Assembly: GCA_037954325.1 (NCBI GenBank)
Contig: JBBMNZ010000019.1
Span: 11,374,501 to 11,438,500, forward strand
Direction: 5' to 3'
DNA length: 64,000 nt
DNA from: Fistularia commersonii
Taxonomy: Eukaryota > Chordata > Actinopteri > Syngnathiformes > Fistulariidae
Part shown: in pieces, positions 35,702 to 47,080 of the stretch
How positions within the stretch are numbered: the first letter of the stretch is position 1
How the letters are laid out: every line of letters begins with the position of its first letter
Position numbers and translations under genes: made by a program
The notes under the pieces: model-generated
The model's input: the letters and a program-made list of their open reading frames with translations, nothing else
Database searches by the model: none
What the model was told of the DNA's origin: nothing

Positions 35702-38700
35702 AGTGAAATGAGCTGTTGGCCCACAGTGAGAACTTGTGAATAAGTGCTCCCAGGTCAGACTTAAAGATGGATCTTGCTTGACAGGAGGAAAGAGAAACGT
35801 TGGATGGAACTGAAATAGGAAAAAAAAAGAGCTTTGAGGAGGAAGCGGAGTGGGTGTGTGTGTGTGTGTGTGCATGTGTGTGTGTTTGTGTGTGGGTGAT
35901 TCAAGATGGAGGGAAGGAAACAAAGATGCTCCTGAACTGAGACACCAGCTTCTCCTGTCCTTTCTATTCACTGCACTCAGAATCTATCACTGCAGTGCAA
36001 AGCAGAACATTAATGTACCAGAAACCATGAAGTATTTCTTCATCCCATCTGACAGGAAGCAGCCCGACTGTTACGAGGTGACCGACAAACCCCGTCTGGC
36101 CGTTTATGGTTGTCACCATGAGATCATATTTACAAAATGAACAGAGGATTGTTTTCCATCCGGCGTGGCATCCTGTCCTCAGCTGCACACACACTCATAT
36201 TTCATCTCTCGGACATGTTAGTGTTTCCTGGGAAGGGTTGGAGTTGCCCGAGTTCCTCCGTCATTGTCACTTATCTCCTTTTTTTTAAAAATTCAACTAA
36301 AAAGAATGATCCGGTGTGTCCCCGTGACAACTTAGACGGTGTTACCACCCTTGATTCCAACACACAGATTCAGATTTTTTTTCATTTAATTATTATGAGA
36401 AGAAACAAACATGATAGTCTATCATCGTCACCATCATTATTCATTCATTCATTTGTTCATTCATTCATTCAGCCTATCCCAGCTGCCATTGGGCGAGAGG
36501 CGAAGTTCATCCCGGGTAACATCCAATCACAGGGCCCCATATACAGACATACAACCATTAACCCACTCATTCACATGTCCTATAGAGACATAGTGTTGTA
36601 GCGAGTCACAAATGTTGGGGTTCATGTTGATGCTTTTTTTATGTGTGATTTGGGGGTTGCTTGGAATTTTGTGGGTGGGTTTTGGGGTGCAAGGAATTCA
36701 GTTTTTTTTTTTTTTACCTGAAATTGAGCGGGAACAGTTCGTTGTATCGCAGGCTTGTGTGGCGTGGCTGCGGCTAACAACAGCTATTGCTTATTAAACG
36801 GACATTTTACCGTCAACCAGGTGTTTTCCATGACCAAAACACTATCATTCATTTGCTTTCACGCATCATGCAGACATACAACTATTCACTCCCTCATTTG
36901 CGTCATATAGAGAAATACAGCCATTTGCTTGCTCATTTAGAGGTAATGTAGAGACATGCGACCATTCACACTTCAAATAGAGATATTCAGCCATTCATTC
37001 CCTCATTCACATGTAATGTATAGAAATAGATCCATTCATTCACACTTCATGTCGAGACATTAAACTAGTCACTCCCTCATCGGACCAGGGAGCTTCTTGA
37101 TGCGAGTTAATCACATAAACCAACTGCCAATGTAACGGCCTCTTGATCATCATTTCTTCTGAATTAGCATCATAATTACCACGATCACTATTCATCATCG
37201 GCCCTGCAGATCGGTGCCAATATTGTCCTCATCGCTGCAGTGACGTCACGGCCCTCACGCTCATTATAGTCAATATCATCATTTTCATACGCCGTTAATG
37301 ATCAAGACACATGCGGTAGCTGCCTCTCCTCGGCACCAACCGGATAGAGTCACGCCTCGGATGACTGTATGTAAGCGAGCAGGTGGCGGAGTCGGGTCGA
37401 CGTGCGTGGTTCTCCAGCGTGATTAGCCCCGTTGCTTTTTAGCACAAGCTCACAAAATGCAAAGTTCAACAAGAGCGGCAGCACCGCGAGCTATATTTGG
37501 GGCTGTCACTCAGACGAGGGGAAGGTGGAAGGGAGCAAACTATTCACACAAGGGGTTTCTGGAGCAGGAGCTCAGGGGCTTGTATGTAGGCCAGAGCCTC
37601 CTCCTCCTGCTGTATATGAGTTGGAAAAAAAACGATAAGACAGATCCAGAGGTCTTCTGACAAGCCACTCAGGTGTGCCCTTGTCATACAACATCGTGTT
37701 ACCTATTTAAAGCCTAAAAAAGTTAATTTCCCTCTTTCCACCTCTACCATGAATTAAAACAGCACAAGTCCAGCCGACTATCCAAACTAGTGAGATATGA
37801 TAAAGGAAAAAACATTTTCACAGATACAGTAGAGTCATGGTCTTTCCTTTTGATAATTTTCAGGGGGTTGTTCGTTAATTCATTTATTGATTAATTATTT
37901 ATTGAATATATTTTTCTATTTTTATTTTTGTTGGGAAAGCGCATCCATACAAATATGACAGTGAGGATCACGGCACATTATCAATGCTGCGTTGAAATGA
38001 TGGGGAAGTATGACGCAGATGCAGAATGTTTAAAAGGAGACTTACTTTACCTGTCATCTTATGACCGAATTCCGATCCGGACTGCGATAATTGGATCTGT
38101 TTTCTTCCATTAACTGAAACGCGTGCGTGGGGCTACTTACACTATCTTCTGCTTGAAGGCGTGGAAACACCTACTGCTGTTTTTATTTTAACTGCCAGCC
38201 GGCCTGCTTTCATAACTCTGACACAAAGGCATTGAGTCAGAGAGCTGGCGCTTACATAAGAGACCTTGAGAAGAGCAACAGCATATTTACCATCTTCATC
38301 TTCCAGTATCCCACAGCTAAACTAAAATTTGATTCCAGTTGCACTGCTCTTTTATCGATGGTATGTGAAAAATAGAGGATGGCGCAGTTGTTGGCGCTTC
38401 AGCTTCACGTCAAGAAGGTACCTGGTTTGATTTCGACCGAGGGCCTTTGGGTGCCCCGGCCTGGCTGGGGCAACAGGTTCTCGCTCCCAAGCTTACGTCA
38501 GCTACTAACCCCTTTCTCGTAATTTTTTGATGAACGAACAAACCCGGAGAAGTGTCTCTTGTCAGGGTTCAGATTTCTCATTTCACAGAAAGATATGCAA
38601 AATAAAAACTCTGCAAACTCTGCTTTGATTCAGGTTAGGTTTAGATATTGATGCTCATGTTGATATTCATTGAAAAGTGATGAGAAGGGGTTGTAATGCA

Positions 38701-40066
38701 TCAGTATGTGACGCTAAGGGAATCTCTCCCGTTCGTCAGGGTGTTGACGCATCGGGAGTGAGAATGGGTTCGGTGGGGTTGTCCTGTTTCCTCCCACAGT
38801 TCAAACATGTGCGATAGTGAGTGAGTGAAAGAGTGAGTGAGAGGTGAGAGTGAGAGGATGAATGGTTATATGTTCTATATGATGTGAATGACACTGTGAA
38901 CGGTTGTTTTTCTCCACGTGAATTGTGAATGACAGTTTGAATAGATGTATAGTATGTCTCTATTTGTGGTCCCGTGATAAACTTGCTACTGGTCCAGATT
39001 GAACCCTACCTCACCCATTGACAACTCCAGCATCCCCGCGATCTTGAGTGCAGGATAAGCAGTATAAAGGATAAATCGATGAATGGATGAATGGATGAAT
39101 GGGTGAAGGATTTACACTTCTTGCAATCTCAATTGAATGCATGTCGAGTGCACTGGTCTCCTTTGCCGATTTGAAGGCTTTTCAATGTAGTTAAGACCCA
39201 AAACAAGCTATTTGCTTCAAATCTTACATACGGTACAAGGACTGTTCAGCACATCTTTGTTTATAAAAGGGTGCAGTAAAATACGAGAATAATACACACA
39301 CAGGCGAGCACAATCAAACACAATCTGAAGCTCCTGTGTTGACAAATGAGCCCACATCCAGAACCATCCATTTAGTAACCCCCCTTCCCCGAGGGCGTTG
39401 TGAGAGAGAATGAGGATTTGGTCAGCCGGACGAAGAAACTAGTGCCCAAAACGAAAAAATACGCTGCTGTTGTCAACTTTATTAGAAAATGATCATATGA
39501 TGAATTCCGATTGTATTCATTCTGCAGCAGAACAGTCTTTGACAAAGATGGTTTTTACATTTCATTAAGTTTTAATGGCACAACACCATTATCCGTTGCA
39601 TACATTCATTTTTAATTTCCAAACTAAATTGGCTGTTGAATGTCGCCCGCTGCACAGCGGGGCGTGGCTCGGAAAGTAAAACGCTTACAGCTTTTACGTT
39701 TGGTTTTCTGACATATATTTATTTTTATGTGTCGAATATTAAAACGCTCTCTTGGAATTATATCATTCATTTTTCAAATGGATATCAATATTTCTGCATG
39801 CGGCCTGCAGCTCATGAGCCGGTCATGAGCGTAGAGGAAAACGGTTAATATGCGAACCGAGAGTCCCACGCTACGAGTAATTCTGAAATTGTCTGTTTAA
39901 CATTTTAACAGTTTTTTTGTCTCTATGGAAACAGCGAAATTATTTCCATATCTTTAAGTTTGCAATTTATATTATATTAGGGGAAGACAGGATGCCTTGT
40001 CTTTTTCCACCGCTGTGTACACAAATGCATGTCCCCACAGCAATCGGAATACCTGGTGTGCTCACA

Positions 40067-40104
<38 letters not shown>

Positions 40105-41425
40105 ATTTTAGTATACTCTGCAGCCTCCTACCACAGACACATTAGTCTTTAATGGCACCCTTATTGCAGGGAGGGAACGAGGGGAGGGTTAGAGGGGTGG
40201 GAAGCGATTAAGGAAGCAGGGAAGGACAGAGGCGTGGATGAGGGAGCACGTGGCGCATGAGGAGAATGAACAGACGCAAGATGATGGATGGAGAGAAATA
40301 AAATGTAGAATTAAGCAAATGAGCGGGGAGGGAGACCGAGCATTGAAGACCAGGAGGGCGGACAGATGGAGGAGCGGTGGACGCAGTGTGAGCAGACATG
40401 GTGGTGGCGAGGGGGGGGCGAGAGGCAGACCCGGGGTGTGGTCACTTCAGCTCCGGGGCCAGACCGCTTTAACTGCAGTTCAAAGTGTCTGGTATTGAGG
40501 AAATCAATCACAGCGCAGCCTACGGGTCATCGACTGGGAGGCATTAATGCATTCTGCGGAAAATCCCGATATATGCACAGAAAAGTGCAGAAGGGTGCGG
40601 CTTTGGCGGCCAATGACAATTTCACAAGGATTATTGTTTTACTCCATTGTTCCATCATGCATTTATAGCTTTTTGCTGTCGGATTTAAGCCATCTTTATT
40701 TTTCTTTCTCATACCCATGCAGTTGATGCACGCTCTTGGTTAAAGAAGGCTCATTTCTTGCCCCACCAAAGAACACTCCCTGTGAGTGTGTGTGAATAAT
40801 ATATAGCCTAGATTGGGAGGATGAAAAGGTCGGTCTTTTGCAGAGTCAGGCGGTATTCAACGACTTTTCTATCTCACTTTCAGAAGGTTCCGACGCAGAC
40901 TTTATTCCATCACAAATGAAAACAGAATACTTCATAAAGAATATGCAAGTGTTGTAAAGTTTGTTCCTTTCACAAGGAGGGAAGGGGAGACTGGGTGGGG
41001 CTGCAAGGCTGGTATAGTAACAGACACCCACACACACACACACACACACGTGCAGAGGCAGAGACACACACACTCATTGTCTCATAAGGACCCGTCTTTG
41101 ACATTAATTTACTGATAAGCATCCCGAGCCCAAACCCTGACATTCACAAAGGGTTGGAACTATAACCTTTTCCCTGCCGAGAAAAAACGTTCAGACAACA
41201 AGCGCCGTAACAACAGGCTTAACTCCATCCGAGGGCGGGGTGTGGCACTCTGGACCCCCAGAGCACGCTGTCTGGTTTTTGACTGCGGCACACGAACACA
41301 CAGGGATTACAGGGTGTATTTCTTTATCTTTTTTCTTCACAAAATGAAATACACATCTTAAAATAAGCTTTAATTTCCACGCTGTTTAATTCAAATCCCT
41401 CATCACAAAGGCATCTATTGTGTTC

Positions 41426-41487
<62 letters not shown>

Positions 41488-42007
41488 CACTTTTTAGCCA
41501 CTTAATAGCTTTTCTTTATATATTTGATGAGAAACAAGTTGAGTAACTAACAGATGTCACTTGACATCATGGAATTTAAATCTAAGAAATTTCAATATCT
41601 GGGTTGAGTCTGGGTGTGTGCGTATGTATGTGTGTAGGCATGTTACACACCAAGTGGGATCAAAAAGGAGCATTATGTATCGATCACTTTTAAAGGGGGT
41701 GATTTGGCAGCCGTTTACACACAGAAATCCATAGGTTGTGGTTCCTTTCTTCTCTTTTTCTATGAATCACACAAAAGAAATGGTTTATTTTAGGTGCTCC
41801 GCCCGTGAGAACCGTATGTCGCCTGACTCTGCATCAGCCACCTGCCCTCTGCAGGTGAGCTCCGTCTGATACCACCGACCGGGACGTTGTTATTATTCAA
41901 TCCCTGACACGTGTCGGCAGAAAAGAAAAGGGAGCAGCTGCTGGAAAGGCCAGCAAGAAAAAAAAGGTCAATGTTTTTGGCCTCTGTGAGATTCGCTTGG
42001 ATCGACA

Positions 42008-42044
<37 letters not shown>

Positions 42045-45000
42045 ACATGGGGATTATTTCTGTGTGTAGTGCCAGTTTCATATTGTCATGGTTATCTCGT
42101 AAGGATGAAAAACAGCAACCTGGTCATCTAGCAGCAAAATTGACATTTCGTCTTGGACTAAATGAGGAATAAGACAAGCCCACACAAGATATACATGTGC
42201 TTGATGTGTTGAAATGAGACCCTTCAGCAAATAAATATCTACAACTCCTCTGTACTTCTTTGTGTTGATGCGACTCGTCAGCTCAATTAGATGGGAAGAC
42301 GTAAATTCCTTTATTTCCCACACTAACAAGAAATATTGGCCGCAAATGTTTTTACATGCCTGTCTTATCAATTGATTCCAGATTCGATCTGCCGAACTCA
42401 ATTTAGATAACAAGCACTTTTTTTAAATTATTTGTTTATTTTTTGCAAAGATGGATATTGTATTGTTCTCCCCGTGTCCATGAGGGTGTCCTCCGGGTTC
42501 TCCGGTTTCCGTCCGTCGTCCAAAATCATGCAGTCGGGTCATACGAGACCGTAAATTTCCCGGATGTGTGTTGAATGGTTGTATGTCTCCATGTGTTGCC
42601 TTGTGATCTACTGGAAACTTATTCAGCTGCCACTCGCCAAAGCTGAGACAGCTAAGATAGGCTCCAGCCCCTCCACAAACCTGACTGCAGGAAAAGTGGT
42701 ACAGATAATGAATGGATGACTGAATGAATGGCTGGCATTTTTTTTTTTTTTTTTTTTTTTTTAAAGGCTTCAAAAATGAATGATTTAAGTGCTATGCTTT
42801 GGCAGATGGAAAGTGGGTCTGCAGCTGCAGACTGCATGCAATGATAGCAGCAGTGTATCTGTGGCCTTCTACTGTTATGGGTTGCTATGATGCGTTGTTA
42901 TGGGTTGATGAACTTTGTCCCAAGAAAATTAGGTTGTCTCTTTAAGTTAGGTCTCAAAAAAATGCAGTGTTCTTATGAAAACATTCTGGACCGTCTCTCA
43001 ACGCATTTATGATAATGAGTAAAAAGCCAAGGGGAAAAGGGATGAGTCACCCATCTCTGGGGAGATTAACGGAGGCTTCTCACTCTCATGTCTCCTCTTC
43101 TTGTTATTCACGTGTCCTCATCACACTCAAGAGTCTATGTTTCAGCGGGACTCCGGCTCACTGGTGACAATCGGCTTCTCGCAACATCATTGCGGGGCCA
43201 CTGACCAAACAGCATTACACCACACAAGGGCCATCATTACTCAAGCGCAGTACAAACAATAGAGGGAAAAACAGGGGGCTGATAAGAACATGGTATTGCT
43301 GACGGCTAAAAGGCCGGTCCGGCCCGGTTATTAAATAACATGCCTCTCCTCATTTTAAACTGTATATTCATTTATGCTCCTTCCATGTAGCGAGGGACGA
43401 ATGATACCTTATCAGGTTACACGGTAATTAAATTTAGCTCAGGAGAAAATCATGCAAAAGTGAGCTTGTAGCACCATTATGTGGATTGACCTGGTACTAC
43501 AATTTACATCTGGAAGGGATGATGTATTTATACATTATTACACAAGGTTTTTTTATATTCACATTTTATATATGTTCTTTGTGTGTGTTTGTGTTTTGGC
43601 AGGTCTCTCTATGGCGGTGCGTCATGGCTCTCTGTACTCGGGACTGTCTGGGTTTAATGGCGCTCTTGGCTGCATGGCTGTGGGAGGCCTTTTCTTTAGC
43701 TTTAGTTGGAAGACACACCTCTTTGCAATCGCCAGCGGTGAGACACACAGTTTCTGTTTTGTCTGAAGAATAATAGTTACAGAAAAGCACAACAATATTC
43801 CCGATTATTGGAAAACTTTTTGGAAAACTGTGCCACGTGCAAATGACCAAGCGTGTAGTTCTGGTGCTGATGGAGCCAAAAATATTGACAATGAATTTAA
43901 TATCTGATATGATGTTAACGGTTACGTCGACTACACACACAGGGACTGTCCCTGTGTGTAAATATATTTTTTAAAATAGAGAGAAGGCTAAAGTAGAATA
44001 TTACTTTTCCACTGAGCCAGTGGTCACTTGCTGCATCACTGCAGCTCTCAGTAAATCCTGAGCTCCTGTCTTTGCCGAGTCACCCTCTTGCTGAATCACG
44101 CCTTCTCTTGCGCGTGCGGGAGAAGTGGACTCGGGGTCACATGAACACCGATGGACGAAAAGCAGTCTTGACTCATTTATTTAAACTCGCATTAAGATAA
44201 AATAAAAAAATTAAAAAAATTCCAATGCAAGTGGTAGATCATCTTGTGAAAGTCTGTATTTTTTCAGATTTTTTTCTTTGACTTCATTTTCACCATGTTA
44301 GCAATTACTTTACTTACAGGTGTTTAGAACCACAAGCAAGGTTGTGCGTCTCATTTATATTAAAACCGGATCCACTAGATCTTGTTGATTGACAGCAGCT
44401 AATGTGTGTCGCTTCTCGACCCTAATTAATTTTTTCATCCTCCTCTCATATATTTTACGAACTTCGATCCGTGAGCCACAATTTCAGATTCCACCTCAGG
44501 TTTGACGTAAACTTCTTGGTGGTCTTTCCTGTATCTCCCTTCATCCTCTAGCTTTTAAACATGAGCAGTGACCCTTTTTTTTTAATCAGAGATTGATCCT
44601 CTGTTCCCCACAGCCAATCTCCTTCTAGTGGTTCACCTCCATCCCTGCTACTGTGTACGTCAGTAGTGATGGAGCGAGACGGCATGAGTGTGTTGGGGGA
44701 TATATTTAGCCTTAATCTCCTCTCCTGTATCTGCAGCTTTCCTATCTGCATACAGTGACATCGCTCTGAGCAACCTGCTGGGAACTGTGAGTACACGCAG
44801 GCACACACACACACACACTCTCACACATTCACATTCACACATCTCACACATTCACAAATCCAGGTGTACCAAGTGGCTGTGGTGTCTCTTTTGTTTTAAA
44901 AACGCAAACGGTTTCTTCACCCAGCCACCGGTACGGCACTTCTCCAAGTCTAGATATGGAGGGGGAACAGCTGATGTTTTAGAAAATATGTGTAATTTCA

Positions 45001-45807
45001 CTTACATTACAACTCCAGTCAGTTTGATGATAGCTGTTTCCTCCATATCAGAAAGTGAAAAGATCCAAACAGTGTTTGGCACATATTTATATAGTTAACA
45101 TTTACTCTGAATATTGAAAGTTAAAATTAGCGTTAGTTTTTTTTATCGGTTTTATTGATCTGAACTGCATCTGTTATGATATCATATCTGTCACGGTTTT
45201 TGAAATTGAAACTATGACACACAGGGTTTGTTTTCTACAGAAAGACGTGGATTTTTCTCCAGTTGAAAAAAATCGTGTTCTTTCCTTCATTTATTTCCGC
45301 CGATTTACACTGACATGAATATAACCCCAAAGGATGAAAACATTAATCTTGAGAAAAAAATAAAAATGAAAAAATGAAATAATGAATAAACGAATAAGAT
45401 GAAAGTGAAAGATGTGTATATGCTTTAGTCAGAAGTTAAGCATATGCATTTAGATGTATAAGACAAAAAGATAAAGCGAAAATAAAGTGTTTCATTTTGT
45501 TTTGGGCACTGTGAAGTATTTATGACATACTAATAATGCGTCAACAACAGCCAGAATGAATTTGCTCTCATTCACTCTCAATCTAATATCAAATTCAAAT
45601 TACTGCCTCTCGCTTTCCGTACAGGTTGGCCTCCCAGCATGCAGCTTGGCAGCTACGTTTACGGCCACGCTGATGCTGCTACTGAGCGGTAGCTTAGCAG
45701 CGTACCGCATCCCCATGGGTCAGGTCAGGGCCCCAGAGAGGAACCTGTGTTCACGCAACCAGTGGGAGGCCGGATGCACAGTGGAGAGAAATAGTACTGA
45801 TGTGTAG
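25236..45807 (+). CDS. slc14a2: Urea transporter, SLC14 family, complete (8 exons, 378 aa)
   Basis: Exons 25236-25347, 25710-25899, 26410-26538, 27352-27541, 32340-32487, 43603-43737, 44737-44786 and 45625-45807 join in phase throughout. The product is a facilitative urea channel of the plasma membrane; in fish these act in gill or kidney urea movement. Both homologous halves are visible: NNPLSG and GLHGFNGMLV in the first, GVGQIF and GLSGFNGALG in the second. Gln44 and Gln218 match filter-region glutamines of UT-B, and Thr143 matches one gate threonine; the second gate position is Ser291. N199 (NST) sits where UT-B is glycosylated. Length is close to human UT-B (389). The second-half NPW motif is replaced by GELG, which may point to the divergent fish UT-C branch. 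The start could be either ATG at 25236 or 25242. Confidence 0.94.
25710..25899 (+). CDS. slc14a2: slc14a2 exon 2
   Basis: This exon encodes residues 38-100 and part of 101: LQLPLWGLRG, the NNPLSG pore segment and two hydrophobic helices ending in ITGQD. It enters in phase 1 and exits in phase 2 at donor GTGGAA. The acceptor is GTCTCCCCAG. Confidence 0.95.
26391..26405 (+). repeat. slc14a2: (GT)n run touching the exon 3 acceptor
   Basis: Fifteen nt of GT end three bases before the acceptor AG at 26408-26409, taking the place of a polypyrimidine tract. It is complementary to the (AC)8 run at 26564-26579 just past the exon 3 donor. Confidence 0.95.
26410..26538 (+). CDS. slc14a2: slc14a2 exon 3 (129 nt, in-frame cassette)
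   Basis: This exon encodes residues 101-143, including GLHGFNGMLV and the WWLLLPVC helix, ending at the Thr equivalent to a UT-B gate residue. It is phase 2 on both sides, so skipping would remove 43 residues without a frameshift. The donor is GTGAGA. Confidence 0.94.
26564..26579 (+). repeat. slc14a2: (AC)8 run after the exon 3 donor
   Basis: It lies 25 nt into the intron. It is the complement of the GT run that touches the upstream acceptor. Confidence 0.95.
26965..27225 (+). repeat. Dispersed teleost repeat in slc14a2 intron 3
   Basis: Body (CAGGTTTCCTCCAACAGTCC), two GAATGAGAG..GAGTGGTTG units and a (GAAT)n tail ending in AATGAATGAATG. It lies upstream of the exon 4 acceptor. Confidence 0.7.
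27352..27541 (+). CDS. slc14a2: slc14a2 exon 4
   Basis: This exon encodes residues 144-207: the RWDLPVAVFPFNI helix and the extracellular loop with the NST sequon at 199. It enters in phase 2 and exits in phase 0 (donor GTAGTG). A strong T-rich tract precedes the acceptor. Confidence 0.95.
27542..32339 (+). other. slc14a2: slc14a2 intron 4, 4.8 kb
   Basis: No coding sequence was recognised. It contains a decayed tRNA-related SINE (about 27652-27845), dispersed-repeat pieces (about 27860-27975 and 28440-28705) and a C run at 31748-31761. The region 28.8-32.3 kb is otherwise AT-rich with nothing I can name. Confidence 0.75.
32340..32487 (+). CDS. slc14a2: slc14a2 exon 5
   Basis: This exon encodes residues 208-256: HGIPLGVGQIFACGEL and the following two helices (LLILGAVLLYSPLLATHALL). 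It starts the second homologous half. Where UT-B has NPW after the Cys, this protein has GELG. It is phase 0 in and phase 1 out (GTGAGT). Confidence 0.95.
33179..33870 (+). mobile_element. LINE fragment with reverse transcriptase motif
   Basis: An open stretch at about 33201-33461 encodes GLHQGSALGPVLF and the catalytic FADD box (MMFADDIVVCSE) of a non-LTR reverse transcriptase. Downstream sequence continues the family to about 33870, with stops and frameshifts. It is truncated at both ends and not active. It is the same family as 9822-10625 and 60020-60520. Confidence 0.85.
34320..34392 (+). repeat. (TG)n microsatellite
   Basis: A nearly pure TG run of about 73 nt. Confidence 0.97.
35627..35699 (+). 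repeat. (CA)n microsatellite
   Basis: A pure CA run of about 73 nt, 1.2 kb downstream of the TG run of equal length in the same intron. The two are complementary in the pre-mRNA. Confidence 0.97.
36862..37082 (-). repeat. Minisatellite, about five units of 40-50 nt
   Basis: Imperfect units built on ACATACAACTATTCACTCCC with CATTTGCGTCATATAGAG (on +). The unit is the internal block of the dispersed teleost repeat, here expanded. Confidence 0.7.
38380..39110 (+). repeat. Dispersed teleost repeat, long copy
   Basis: Head (GGCGCAGTTGTTGGCGC...CAAGAAGGTACCTGG), body, several internal units at 38815-38960, and a tail with GATCTTGAGTGCAGGATAAG and GAATGGATGAATGG. Confidence 0.65.
41429..41485 (+). 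repeat. (TG)n microsatellite
   Basis: A pure TG run of about 57 nt. Another complementary CA run sits at 42008-42040. Confidence 0.97.
42460..42725 (+). repeat. Dispersed teleost repeat
   Basis: Body CCGGTTTCCGTCCGTCGTCC, one internal unit (GTTGAATGGTTGTATGTCTC) and a tail ending GAATGGATGACTGAATGAAT, followed by a long T run. Confidence 0.7.
43603..43737 (+). CDS. slc14a2: slc14a2 exon 6
   Basis: This exon encodes residues 257-301, including GLSGFNGALGCMAVGGLFF and SWKTHLFAIAS. Ser291 occupies the position of the second UT-B gate threonine. The acceptor follows a GT-rich stretch (GTGTGTGTTTGTGTTTTGGCAG). It is phase 1 on both sides. Confidence 0.95.
44737..44786 (+). CDS. slc14a2: slc14a2 exon 7 (50 nt)
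   Basis: A short exon for AFLSAYSDIALSNLLGT (residues 302-318). It enters in phase 1 and exits in phase 0 at GTGAGT. A (CA)n run begins 17 nt past the donor. Confidence 0.93.
45625..45807 (+). CDS. slc14a2: slc14a2 exon 8 and stop
   Basis: This exon encodes residues 319-378: VGLPACSLAATFTATLMLL helix, then the cytoplasmic tail YRIPMGQVRAPERN, ending in TAG at 45805-45807. VGLPAC matches the last helix of UT-B. Confidence 0.95.
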   Translation, partial: VGLPACSLAATFTATLMLLLSGSLAAYRIPMGQVRAPERNLCSRNQWEAGCTVERNSTDV

Positions 45808-45910
45808 CTACAGGTCGTGCACACACGCACTGATAGTTGTGTTTACGAGGCCAATTCAAATAGTTTTATAACATTGTATTTGTGGACTAGCTGTCTGTTT
45901 GAATGATACT

Positions 45911-45916
45911 AATAAA
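45911..45916 (+). terminator. slc14a2: Candidate slc14a2 polyadenylation signal
   Basis: AATAAA lies 104 nt after the stop codon. It is the first such motif downstream. Confidence 0.6.
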
Positions 45917-47080
45917 AGTCAGTCAGAGCTTGTCCTCTAGGAGGCGACAAAGAGACATAAATCTAATGTTGCCGAATTGCTGAAGTAGAAGTTAATCATT
46001 ATACTTGAGTTAAGTCAATGTGGTATCCCAGTGGAGGAGGGGGAGATAATTGATTAACTGATCATAATTAGACTCAAAATGAGTTCCCTCACCGCTGACA
46101 GTGGCTGTCTGAATTTGCAGAATTTGAATTTGCATAGAGAAAACACAGCTGGGGTTTCTCAATCCTTTTCCCAAATTGATTTCTTACAAAAATAAATAAA
46201 GTAATATAAAAAGAAAGTCGGTCAAATAAAAAATGTAAAATGTAAATAAATAAATGTCCTTATAGTGCAGCACACGCACTGTATGCACACTTCTGCCTCA
46301 CATTCGATTCCTGCATGGGGCCTTTCTATGTGGAGTCTCCATGTTCTCCCAATGTCTATTAGGTTTCCAAGCAATAAATTCATTGGAGACCTTCAGTTGT
46401 CGAAACATGCAAATGTGAGAGTGAATGGTTATTTTTCTCTGTGACGTGAATGAGAGGGCGATGGTTGTATGTCTCTATATGTTGCACTGGGATTGTTCCG
46501 TCCCTACTCGGAGGGAAAGCAGCATAAAACCAGATGTAATTGATATTTAATTAAACTATTTCGGAAGTCTGGAAAAGAAGGTGCAGAGTTACAATTATAA
46601 GGAAAAGGGGGGTGGAATGGCTGCAGCTCAAAACAATAAAAGAAATAAATCAAAAGTCCTCACGAGGAGGACGATCCACAACATTCACAACCACAAACAT
46701 AAACAAAACCCACACTTCCTGAAACTGGTGGAAAAACAAACAAATCAGTCATCAGCCCAAACACCGACACAGTCGTTGAACTCACAAACCACACAATTAG
46801 GACACAGCGGTCCCCCTTGGCACGTCGGCCGAAAACTTGAATGGTTGTGACCTTATTTAAAGAAGTCAGCACACGTTGATCGGCCACAATTGATCGGCTT
46901 CAAGTGTTCTGATTGGCAACACAAAACGCCCTGCATGTCAATTTGGGAAACACAGAAAAAGGGGGGCAGGCACTGGCCATGAATGGGATCAACTGGCAAC
47001 CGGTCTAGGGTGAACCCCACTTCACGACAGCTGGGATGGTCTCCATTGGTATAGATAATGTATTGACAAAATTGCCTTAA

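Larger units (their letters stand above)
32488..43602 (+). other. slc14a2: slc14a2 intron 5, 11.1 kb
   Basis: No exon was recognised. The content is a LINE fragment (33179-33870), large TG/CA arrays (34320-34392, 35627-35699, 41429-41485, 42008-42040), a minisatellite derived from the dispersed repeat (36862-37082), further copies of that repeat (38380-39110, 42460-42725) and a T run at 42738-42762. Confidence 0.8.

Noticed and set aside
36862..37082. CRISPR-like repeat-spacer array
   Set aside because: The units are imperfect throughout, without unique spacers, and the genome is vertebrate.
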